A DNA stretch of 64,000 nucleotides, taken from NCBI RefSeq assembly GCF_009905215.1, contig NZ_CP047593.1, forward strand, positions 2,608,900 to 2,672,899, given 5' to 3'. Shown piece after piece: positions 26,031-32,669 of this stretch. Position 1 is the stretch's first letter; every line of letters begins with the position of its first letter. This DNA comes from Tichowtungia aerotolerans (GTDB lineage: Bacteria > Verrucomicrobiota > Kiritimatiellia > Kiritimatiellales > Tichowtungiaceae). A model generated the notes under the pieces. The model was not told the DNA's origin, did not search any database, and saw nothing but the letters and a program-made list of their open reading frames with translations. The position numbers were made by a program, and so were the translations under genes.

Positions 26031-27472
26031 GGTAGTGTCCAGAATCTTTCGCACTTTCGTTTTGGAGTTCTCCATAAATTCTGTTGTTCGGGGCGGCCTC
26101 TGGGCTTCGGGCCAACGAGAATGGGTCATATAACTCGTCGGAGTTGGGTCGAAGCCCGAGGCCGCCTATGCGGCATTCTTCTTGAGTTGTTCCAGTTCGT
26201 AGAGTCGGGTCATGTTCAGGTAGCGGCGCGTCCCCCATTTGGTGCCTGCGATGTGGCGTAGACGAGCTGCGACCAGCATCAGCGCGGACTGTCCGTCAGG
26301 AAAGCTGCCGACTACGCGGGTACGTCGCCGGATCTCGCGCATAATCCGCTCCAACGGATTGTTGGTGCGGATGCGCCGCCAATGCTCCTCGGGATAGCTC
26401 ATATAGCTCAGTGTTTCGTCTACGGTTCGTTGCACGTGATCGGCCGCTTTGTTCAGCTTCATGCCTTTTAGCTTTTCTACGACTGCCTGAGCCTTTTCCA
26501 AGGCCGCTTCGCGGTCTTCCTGGGCATGAATTGCTTTGAGCATGGCAGCGACTGCTTTGACTTTCTGGCGCGGTACATTCTGGAAGATGTTGCGGTACCA
26601 GTGAACCACGCAACGTTGCCAGTCGGCGGATGGATAAACCTCGGCGACCGATTCCACCAACCCAAGGCATTTATCGCTGACGATCAAGCGAACCCCTTTG
26701 AGCCCCCGCTCCTTCAGATCGCGCAAGAATGCTTGCCATCCGGCCTTGTCTTCCTTCTCGCCTTCGGCGGCACCAAGAATCTCTCGATAGCCTTCCGCAT
26801 TGACTCCAATAGCGACCAGAACCGATACGTTCTTCACTTCGCCGCCCCAGCTGCGCTTCAGGCAGATCCCGTCGAGATAGACGTACGGATACTCGCCATC
26901 AATCGGGCGTGTCCGCCACTTCTCGATGCGTTCATAAACTTTTTGGTTCAGGTTACTGACCGTTCCCGGGCTGACTCGCGTGCCCCACAGTGCCTGCGTA
27001 ATATCTTCAACACGGCGAACCGACACCCCGGCCAGATACATCTCCATCAACGCTTCTTCGACGGAGCTTTCACGACGACGATAGCGTTCAATGATCTGTG
27101 TCTCAAAGGGAATGCTGCGAAGCTTGGGTACTTTGAGCTTCACACTGCCGGCTTGTGTCTCCAGTCCACGCTCGTAATGGCCCGCACGAGAATCCACCCG
27201 ATCCGGGCTTCGCTCATAGCGTTTTGCTCCGCACAGGGTATCCGCTTCGGCATCCAGCAGGCCGTTGAGCGTCTCCTCAACGGAGCCTCTCACCAGCTCC
27301 TGCAGATGTCCCCGCACAGCCGAGTCGTCAATTTCGATGATCTTTTTCGTGGTATCTTCCGTCGTCTTTTGGTCTCTATCCATTTGGTTCTCCTTGTGTT
27401 TGCTGACACACGGCTGGTTTTACCAGCCGGGAGAACCCCAATTCAAATGTGCGAAAGATTTAATACGCTATC
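26031..27472 (-). mobile_element. IS256-family insertion sequence with 8-bp target duplication
   Basis: A 1442-bp element bounded by imperfect inverted repeats of about 30 bp; both ends read AATCTTTCGCAC about ten bases in. It is flanked by the direct repeat AATGGTCG at 26023-26030 and 27473-27480. It carries a single transposase gene on the minus strand. The target is the maturase gene of the group II intron remnant, so this insertion came after the intron. Perfect duplications suggest a fairly recent event. Confidence 0.93.
26166..27383 (-). CDS. IS256-family (mutator-type) transposase
   Basis: A 405-residue transposase with the MULE/IS256 arrangement. There is an N-terminal region with VRGSVEETLNGLLDAEAD, the motif GVSVRRVEDI before the catalytic domain, the first catalytic Asp in YVYLDGICLK, the second in LIVSDKCLGL, the CxxH-like QRCVVHWYRN, and the final Glu region near NNPLERIMREIRRRTRVVG. 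Length is normal for IS256 and the frame is intact, so the enzyme may still be active. It occupies most of the element at 26031-27472. Confidence 0.95.
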   Translation of the reverse strand: MDRDQKTTEDTTKKIIEIDDSAVRGHLQELVRGSVEETLNGLLDAEADTLCGAKRYERSPDRVDSRAGHYERGLETQAGSVKLKVPKLRSIPFETQIIERYRRRESSVEEALMEMYLAGVSVRRVEDITQALWGTRVSPGTVSNLNQKVYERIEKWRTRPIDGEYPYVYLDGICLKRSWGGEVKNVSVLVAIGVNAEGYREILGAAEGEKEDKAGWQAFLRDLKERGLKGVRLIVSDKCLGLVESVAEVYPSADWQRCVVHWYRNIFQNVPRQKVKAVAAMLKAIHAQEDREAALEKAQAVVEKLKGMKLNKAADHVQRTVDETLSYMSYPEEHWRRIRTNNPLERIMREIRRRTRVVGSFPDGQSALMLVAARLRHIAGTKWGTRRYLNMTRLYELEQLKKNAA

Positions 27473-27768
27473 AATGGTCGTTAGCAGCCGCAAGGCGTAT
27501 TGGAAGCTGGCACGCACGCTGGCAACCAATATGGGTATGGGAAACGACTGGCTTGCCGAGCAAGGGTTAATCAGTCTCCCGAAGCGCAGCGAAGATAATT
27601 TCCGAAGGAAATAGTGACCGAAGGGAGCGGTTCACGAACAATGGTCTCGGATACATTATCCGGCTCAATAGAGTCGGCCGATGCCTTTCGAACCGCCGGA
27701 TGCGGACCCGCATGTCCGGTGGTGTGGGGAGGGGGAGCTAGACACTCCCCTTTACCCGATTTCTGAAA

Positions 27769-28800
27769 TTATTTAATTAGCTTGGTTGTGAAGATCGCAA
27801 GGGCAATGTCAAACAGGGCTGTCAGAATTATTTTTGACCAGAGACGAATGAGCTTCTTTTTGTTTTCTCCTGCTTTTTCCTCCTGCTGGTTTTTGTCCCC
27901 ATTGGTGAAATTAAAGTAATGGCCTTCGCCGTATCCTGATAAGCTTTTAAACACGGAAGATGACACTTTTTCACCGATTTTCCCTGCAATTGAGATCACA
28001 AAAATTGAGATCAAGAGCCAAAGAAACAGCCATTTGCTTGCAGAGACTGTAAGGGGGTCTGTGCAGTTTCCAATTTCGCAACGATAAAACATTAGAGCGC
28101 AAGCTAGAGCTCCAGTGAGTAATGGGATTGAGTAATGGATTGATTGCGAAAAAATGCGACGTTGTTTTGAGACCACTTGCATGAATCGCCCAATATGTTT
28201 GACCTTCCTTTTTCCTTTGTACCAATCGTTAACAAGGTTGACTAGTTCTTGGCCTAGAGACTGATTGATGAAATCAACTCTGCAGTAAACAGGACTCATC
28301 TCATTTTCTAAATTTTCCCAATTGTTTAGTGTCTGGCCTCCTCCGAATAGCGCATTGAGGACGTGAGCAGGTTTAATTTCATTGGCAATGCGTAATGTCA
28401 TTGTGTGCCGTTGCGGGACTTCAAAGTTAGGCATATCAACCATGAAATCCCACTTAACAAATATTGTCTCTGTGACCTCTGGTCGTTTCCAGTTGTGTGT
28501 TTGAAATTCTGCCCAAGTTGAGAACTCTTTAACCGTGTTGTTTCTATAGTTGATTGTTATGGAAGTAATACACCCTTCAACATGATGAGTTCTTAGTTTG
28601 TCCTGAACGGCATTGTTTAAATCCTCAATATCTGATGGGCCAACTATAATCGGGTTTGAGAAAAATTTTACTGTGCTGTCGGGTTTGCCAGATAACAGAT
28701 AAAACCAGGACTTAAATTCATCCTTAGGAATTGAGGCAACCAAGTCCTCGCGTTTGGCAATGGACATGCCGTCACTTTTTTGGATTTCGTTTTCTTTCAT
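27769..28800 (-). CDS. Unknown protein with three C-terminal membrane segments, candidate integron cassette gene
   Basis: A 343-residue protein not recognised from sequence. The first 210 residues are soluble and mixed alpha/beta. Hydrophobic segments follow at about residues 223-243, 256-276 and 322-342. It is on the minus strand leading away from the integron integrase, as cassette genes do. It is flanked by the inverted pair TTCTGAA (27761-27767) and TTCAGAAC (28817-28824), which could be the core boxes of a cassette. Codon use is more AT-rich than the neighbouring housekeeping genes, which fits horizontal origin. No function is proposed. Confidence 0.7.
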   Translation of the reverse strand: MKENEIQKSDGMSIAKREDLVASIPKDEFKSWFYLLSGKPDSTVKFFSNPIIVGPSDIEDLNNAVQDKLRTHHVEGCITSITINYRNNTVKEFSTWAEFQTHNWKRPEVTETIFVKWDFMVDMPNFEVPQRHTMTLRIANEIKPAHVLNALFGGGQTLNNWENLENEMSPVYCRVDFINQSLGQELVNLVNDWYKGKRKVKHIGRFMQVVSKQRRIFSQSIHYSIPLLTGALACALMFYRCEIGNCTDPLTVSASKWLFLWLLISIFVISIAGKIGEKVSSSVFKSLSGYGEGHYFNFTNGDKNQQEEKAGENKKKLIRLWSKIILTALFDIALAIFTTKLIK

Positions 28801-28816
28801 GTTTTATCCTTATTAC

Positions 28817-28883
28817 TTCAGAACGTCAAAAGTGAGCTTCGGAAAAGGCCGTGCCGACTTCCGCTCCGTGCGAACATGTGATT
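28817..28883 (-). other. attC-like recombination site between two candidate cassettes
   Basis: The roughly 60 bases between the two minus-strand genes contain an imperfect hairpin (GAGC and GGAA arms facing TTCC and GCTC with a small bulge, 28833-28866) and end in GTTCTGAA on the minus strand. The length and the bulged stem suit an integron attC site, but the box departs from the usual GTTRRRY and its partner box is not obvious on the far side. Confidence 0.4.
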
Positions 28884-29246
28884 TTAAAAATCATCACCGG
28901 GGTTTTCCGTAAGTTCAACTTTCTGGTTAGACTTTTTATTTTGTTTTAGCCTCAACTTCATCCGGCAAAGGGAAACCTGAAACAATATCCACCCTGTTAT
29001 CAATGCTACCAGCAGGAAAACTCCAGTAGGAATACTGTTTCGCAAGTCCGTGAAAATATAAACCTCAAGAGCAATGATGGGGACTATCACGTAAAGACCT
29101 TTCTTATACCACTCAGCCTTATAGAAAATTAGCCTAGCATCGCATTCTGGACATTTGATCGGTGTGAACCACGAATGGCGCATTATTTTCCAGTATGAAA
29201 TACCTGCGTCACACAAAGGACATTTTGATTTACTAATTTTTTTCAT
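28884..29246 (-). CDS. Zinc-ribbon protein with two membrane segments, candidate integron cassette gene
   Basis: The start at 29246 (MKKISKSKCPLC) gives 120 residues; an in-frame ATG at 29276 would extend into the presumed recombination site and is less likely. Two CxxC pairs (CPLC and CPEC) about 25 residues apart form a zinc ribbon. Two adjacent hydrophobic segments (about residues 52-68 and 74-92) and a charged lysine-rich tail follow. The gene starts 7 bases after a GTTAGAC core site on the minus strand, exactly as in a first integron cassette. No function is recognised. Confidence 0.68.
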   Translation of the reverse strand: MKKISKSKCPLCDAGISYWKIMRHSWFTPIKCPECDARLIFYKAEWYKKGLYVIVPIIALEVYIFTDLRNSIPTGVFLLVALITGWILFQVSLCRMKLRLKQNKKSNQKVELTENPGDDF

Positions 29247-29252
29247 CTTAAT

Positions 29253-29332
29253 GTCTAACAGTGGATTAGGTCGCATTGTTTGCGACCTATTTTTTCTTTA
29301 AACAAGTATTGTTTGTGTGATAGGTAGCTTAC
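29253..29332. promoter_or_regulatory. Candidate attI core site and intI operator region
   Basis: On the minus strand GTTAGAC (29253-29259) matches the integron core-site consensus GTTRRRY. Next to it an 8-bp perfect inverted repeat AGGTCGCA (29268-29275) and TGCGACCT (29281-29288) is followed by six T residues on the plus strand. A dyad AAACAA-N3-TTGTTT lies at 29300-29314, directly ahead of the integrase start, and could be a repressor operator. Confidence 0.5.
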
Positions 29333-30712
29333 GTGTCTGACTTTTTTATTAAAAGAAAAATGACGAGGAAAGAATCCGTATTTTGGGGTCGTTATGCTGA
29401 TTTAGTGAATAAACACGGCCTTTCGGGATATGCGGCGGAATGGACGGTGCATCGTGCTCAGCAGTTTGTATATGGTCTTGAAGGGCGCAAATTGCGTAAC
29501 GTAGATGCGACCTATCTCGATCAGTACCTGAATGTGTTAGGTCGCAATGACTCTCTGCAGGACTGGCAGATGATTCAGGCGATCAACGCATTAAAAATTC
29601 TACTGGTTGATGTAGTTAGTCTGGATTGGGCGGTGACGTACGACTGGGATGCGAGGCTGAGCGCCTGCCGCGATCTGGAGCCGACACATCCGACTCTGGC
29701 CAGAGAAGCACCACTGATGCGTGATGTTCATAGGCAGGAAGCGTGTGCATTGACTCCGGCGGCCGAGGCGCAGCTCGAACGAATCAAAGAGGTGGTTCGG
29801 ACGCGTGCGATGTCGATTCGCACAGAGCAGACGTATGTGGAATGGGCGCGACGTTTTGTGGACTATTGCGGAGGGACTTTTCCTGAGGGACCGGCGAAAG
29901 TGCGGGATTTTCTGGAGTATCTGGCTCTTGTGCGCAAGGTCGCTCCGTCAACACAGTCCCAGGCGCTGAATGCACTGGTTTTCCTTTACGGTCAAGTGCT
30001 GAAGGTGGAGCTGGGTGATTTGGGGGAATATCGGCGTCCGGCCCGGAAACGGCGGCTGCCGGTGGTATTGTCGCCGGGTGAGGTGCAGTTGTTGCTGGCG
30101 GCTATGAGTGGGCGCAATAAATTAATGGCGTCTCTCCTTTACGGAGCCGGAATGCGTCTGATGGAATGTATTCGGTTGCGGGTACAGAATATTGATTTCG
30201 ACAACGGATATATTCTTGTGGTTGACGGGAAGGGAGGAAAAGACCGGCGGGTTCCGTTGCCGGTAAAGCTGGTTCCTGAGTTGAAGGCGCATTTGACCGC
30301 GATGAAAGCGCAGCATGACGCGGACTTGACGGCAGGATTTGGAGAGGTCTTTCTTCCGGAAAGTTTGGCGCGGAAGTATCCAAATGCTTCAAAAGAGTGG
30401 ATTTGGCAGTATGTTTTCCCGGCAGCCCGGCTCAGTACGGATCCGCGGAGCGGTCGGCGCAGGCGGCATCATGTCAGTGAGAAGAATTTACAGAAAGTGG
30501 TTAAGTCCAGTGCGGTTAAGGCGGGGATTCCCAAGCGGGTGACCTGTCACACGCTGCGTCACAGTTTTGCGACCCATTTGCTGGCTCGCGGCTCTGATAT
30601 CCGTACGGTTCAGGAACTCCTGGGTCATGCGGATGTGTCGACTACAATGATTTACACCCATGTGCTGAATCGGTCCGGAGTTTCCGGGCAAAGCCCGCTC
30701 GATACGCTGTAG
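29333..30712 (+). CDS. intI: Integron integrase (tyrosine recombinase) with long N-terminal extension
   Basis: A 459-residue tyrosine recombinase starting at GTG 29333, or ATG 29351 in the same frame. Catalytic residues are present: Arg in [12 protein letters not shown], Lys in [23 protein letters not shown], and [15 protein letters not shown] with the nucleophilic Tyr. The insertion [18 protein letters not shown], between the Lys and the HxxR box, is the helix unique to integron integrases. The usual length is 320-340 residues; here about 125 extra residues precede the SAM-like core-binding domain and look like a second such domain. It faces away from two candidate cassettes on the opposite strand, the standard integron arrangement. 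Confidence 0.93.
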   Translation: MSDFFIKRKMTRKESVFWGRYADLVNKHGLSGYAAEWTVHRAQQFVYGLEGRKLRNVDATYLDQYLNVLGRNDSLQDWQMIQAINALKILLVDVVSLDWAVTYDWDARLSACRDLEPTHPTLAREAPLMRDVHRQEACALTPAAEAQLERIKEVVRTRAMSIRTEQTYVEWARRFVDYCGGTFPEGPAKVRDFLEYLALVRKVAPSTQSQALNALVFLYGQVLKVELGDLGEYRRPARKRRLPVVLSPGEVQLLLAAMSGRNKLMASLLYGAGMRLMECIRLRVQNIDFDNGYILVVDGKGGKDRRVPLPVKLVPELKAHLTAMKAQHDADLTAGFGEVFLPESLARKYPNASKEWIWQYVFPAARLSTDPRSGRRRRHHVSEKNLQKVVKSSAVKAGIPKRVTCHTLRHSFATHLLARGSDIRTVQELLGHADVSTTMIYTHVLNRSGVSGQSPLDTL

Positions 30713-30789
30713 AAAAGTTTTGCTGGTCTGATTCTGCCGCTGGGGGGGGGCGGGAATCCGCGTCTGCGGGTTTGGGCAGGTTGCTGTGG

Positions 30790-30852
30790 ATGCGGTCGTT
30801 GACCGCATTCGTGAGAACGTCTGAGCAAGTTGAAAAACCTCCGGGTTTTCAA
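30790..30852 (+). terminator. Hairpins downstream of intI
   Basis: The 286-base gap 30713-30998 has no gene. It holds a run of nine G at 30742-30750, a perfect 8-bp hairpin ATGCGGTC/GACCGCAT at 30790-30808, a second stem TTGAAAA/TTTTCAA at 30830-30852 followed by TTTC that looks like a terminator, and a 9-bp stem at 30951-30972 that could end the convergent porin gene. Confidence 0.55.
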
Positions 30853-30998
30853 TTTCGGTTAATCAGTTAAAAGGGATTGGTTGTCAGTGAAACGTTTGGC
30901 ACGGCAATCGGTTGCATAAATTACAGTTGATCGTTAATAAATCACCGTCTCGCAAACCCAAAGGGGTTTGCGGGAGGCTCGTTTGTTGATCGGTTTCT

Positions 30999-32168
30999 CT
31001 AGAAATCCCAGCCGGCACCGATGGTGAGGCTGTTCTGATACATGCTGATTGTGGTTCCTGCGGCCATCGGGCCCAATGGCCCTGCGTCATTTCCGTTGGC
31101 GGTCTGTTCGGTTTTAAGAGCATGCACATAGGCGAGATCGATATGGAAATTATCGAACCGGTAGGAAAGTCCGGTCGCCAGATGGGTTTCCATGATGGCG
31201 GGGAACAGCGAGTTGCCGAAGGCCGCGTCGGAATCGATGGGGGAGTTGCCGTGCGAAATCCCGCCGCGCAGGGTGAGACGGTCGTTGAGGTCCCAGGTGA
31301 GTCCGGCTTTGACAATGTTCTGATCTTCCCAGCCAAACTGGTCGCCCAGCGTGTCGAGTTTGTTCCAGCCGATCCAGCGGTAGTCCAGAGCCACTTCAAC
31401 ATTGGACAGAATGTCATAGGCCAGTCCCACGGTCAGCTGTTGCGGCAGATTCAGGGAATCGTCGAGCAGCTGGTTGTAGGTGTCGAACTCGGTCATGAAC
31501 TGCTCGGTGATGTAGCTTCCGCCGATCGAGAGTTTGTCGGTAACTTTCTGGTTCACTCCGAAAATGAATCCGGCTCCGACGGCCGTATCCCATTTGTTGT
31601 TCTGGGGAACGCCGGCGGCATTAAACATGTCTGTGCGGAAGCGGGACAGCACAAAGATCGGTCCGGCACCGACGCTGAGGCCGCTATCGAATTTTTGGGC
31701 GTAGGTGACGGTGAGTTTTGCAATCGACAGTTGAGTCTGCCGGTCAAACGACGTCTGAGCCCCCGGCGTACCTATTCGTCCGTAATCGTAGTCCACGCCC
31801 ATGCCGCTGGTTCCGTAGATCCCGATTCCGAGGTAGCCGTTGTCGCCGTGGCAGCATCCGAAACTGGTGCTGATTGAAGGGATGAAAAATGCTGAATCGT
31901 CGGTTTGCTTACCCGCTCCCCCGCTTAAGGTTGAGTTGATTGTTCGGTTTGGCGCAAATAACTGGATCGAGGCATCGGCGCCGCGTTCCAGATCGGTGAG
32001 GCCGGCCGGGTTGAGCAGCAGCCAGGTGGAATCTTTGGCGGAGGCAACCCCGGCGCCGGCTGTTCCCTGCTGGATCGGACCGATCCCGATTAAATTGATT
32101 CCCTCGGTTCCGAAGGCGGCGGCGCCGCTCAGCAGGAATGAGAGTATGATGGCCAGATTTTTATTCAT
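30999..32168 (-). CDS. OmpP1/FadL-family outer membrane transport protein
   Basis: A 389-residue protein with a clear signal peptide (MNKNLAIILSFLLSGAAAFG). The FadL-type N-terminal hatch follows (GTAGAGVASAKDSTWLLLNPAGLTDL, where the NPAGL motif is diagnostic), then alternating beta strands ending in an aromatic residue (AGWDF), as expected for an outer membrane barrel. FadL proteins let hydrophobic molecules such as long-chain fatty acids or aromatics cross the outer membrane. A strong AAGGAG ribosome site precedes the ATG. It is divergent from an ArsR regulator, which may also control it. A Gram-negative-type envelope is implied. Confidence 0.9.
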   Translation of the reverse strand: MNKNLAIILSFLLSGAAAFGTEGINLIGIGPIQQGTAGAGVASAKDSTWLLLNPAGLTDLERGADASIQLFAPNRTINSTLSGGAGKQTDDSAFFIPSISTSFGCCHGDNGYLGIGIYGTSGMGVDYDYGRIGTPGAQTSFDRQTQLSIAKLTVTYAQKFDSGLSVGAGPIFVLSRFRTDMFNAAGVPQNNKWDTAVGAGFIFGVNQKVTDKLSIGGSYITEQFMTEFDTYNQLLDDSLNLPQQLTVGLAYDILSNVEVALDYRWIGWNKLDTLGDQFGWEDQNIVKAGLTWDLNDRLTLRGGISHGNSPIDSDAAFGNSLFPAIMETHLATGLSYRFDNFHIDLAYVHALKTEQTANGNDAGPLGPMAAGTTISMYQNSLTIGAGWDF

Positions 32169-32308
32169 GATTTCTCCTTACATTGATTGGGGGTTTAAAA
32201 AGTGTGAAAGGAGAAAACCAGAAGTCCCGCAGAGTGGCAACACTAAAAAGTTATAAAAATGATCATGTATTGCATGTATAGGCTTGATTCGCGCGAAAGC
32301 GGTTTTAT

Positions 32309-32360
32309 TTGACATTTTCATAATATTATAATTACCTAATGTTTTATTCGGAGACGCACT
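32309..32360 (+). promoter_or_regulatory. Promoter and palindrome ahead of arsR-type gene
   Basis: A perfect -35 TTGACA at 32309-32314 is followed by the palindrome ATAATATTAT at 32320-32329 and an A/T-rich -10 zone; GGAG precedes the ATG at 32361. A repressor bound at the palindrome would block this promoter, as in autoregulated ArsR-type genes. Also in the gap is a CATGTA direct repeat at about 32264-32278. Confidence 0.5.
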
Positions 32361-32666
32361 ATGCAGGAAAAAGAACGGGAATTGGCGGCAGAGGTATTGA
32401 AAGCGATGGCACACCCCATTCGTCTGGGGGTGATTGAACAGCTGGCAGACGGGGAGAGAACCTGTACCGAGCTTTATCAGGAACTGGGATGCAGTCAGTC
32501 GATGCTTTCTCAGCAGCTGCGAACGCTCTGCCAGTATGGACTCGTGTCGATTCGGAAAGAGGGGGCCACAAAGTACTGTGCCCTTCAGAATTCCGATTTC
32601 CTGAAGCTGTTTGACTGTATGCATCGGCATTTAAGGACGTTTCTGCATTTTGAAAATGAGGAGTAA
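32361..32666 (+). CDS. ArsR-family transcriptional regulator, possible persulfide sensor
   Basis: A 101-residue winged-helix repressor. The ArsR pattern is AMAHPIRLGVIEQLADGERTCTELY, recognition helix SQSMLSQQLRTLCQYGLV, then the wing RKEGATKYCAL. Several cysteines are present, notably one in RTCTEL and one in the last helix (DCMHRH). Their positions resemble the two reactive cysteines of SqrR/BigR persulfide sensors rather than a metal site. The gene ends 3 bases before a persulfide-handling fusion enzyme, which supports that reading. The regulator family is sure; the signal is inferred. Confidence 0.88.
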   Translation: MQEKERELAAEVLKAMAHPIRLGVIEQLADGERTCTELYQELGCSQSMLSQQLRTLCQYGLVSIRKEGATKYCALQNSDFLKLFDCMHRHLRTFLHFENEE

Positions 32667-32669
32667 TCA

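Larger units (their letters stand above)
25607..27614 (+). pseudogene. Group II intron maturase, C-terminal fragment split by an IS
   Basis: The first piece (25607-26030) carries the maturase signature FLERRLKLTVNETKSKV, FLGFQIKHGRIRW and LRQYMRGWIGYFGIS. After removing the IS and one 8-bp duplication, the frame continues directly into 27481-27614 (RKAYWKLARTLATNMGMGN, then LISLPKRSED) to a stop. The joined fragment would be about 185 residues, against roughly 420-450 for an intact enzyme. The fingers and palm domains, including the YADD motif, are missing. A possible frameshifted trace of the preceding region is seen at 25580-25606. It is non-functional as a reverse transcriptase. Confidence 0.88.
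25568..27760 (+). mobile_element. 5'-truncated group II intron remnant
   Basis: The remnant begins just after queA with part of the reverse transcriptase X/maturase region and ends with recognisable RNA domains. Domain V is a hairpin at about 27690-27724 (ACCGCCGGA facing TCCGGTGGT). Domain VI is at about 27727-27750 (GGGGAG facing CTCCCC). The 3' end is CCCGAT at 27755-27760. All 5' RNA domains and the reverse transcriptase catalytic core are missing, so it is not mobile by itself. An IS256-type element interrupts it at 26031. Its 3' end lies 8 bases from the stop of a candidate integron cassette gene running the opposite way. Confidence 0.85.
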
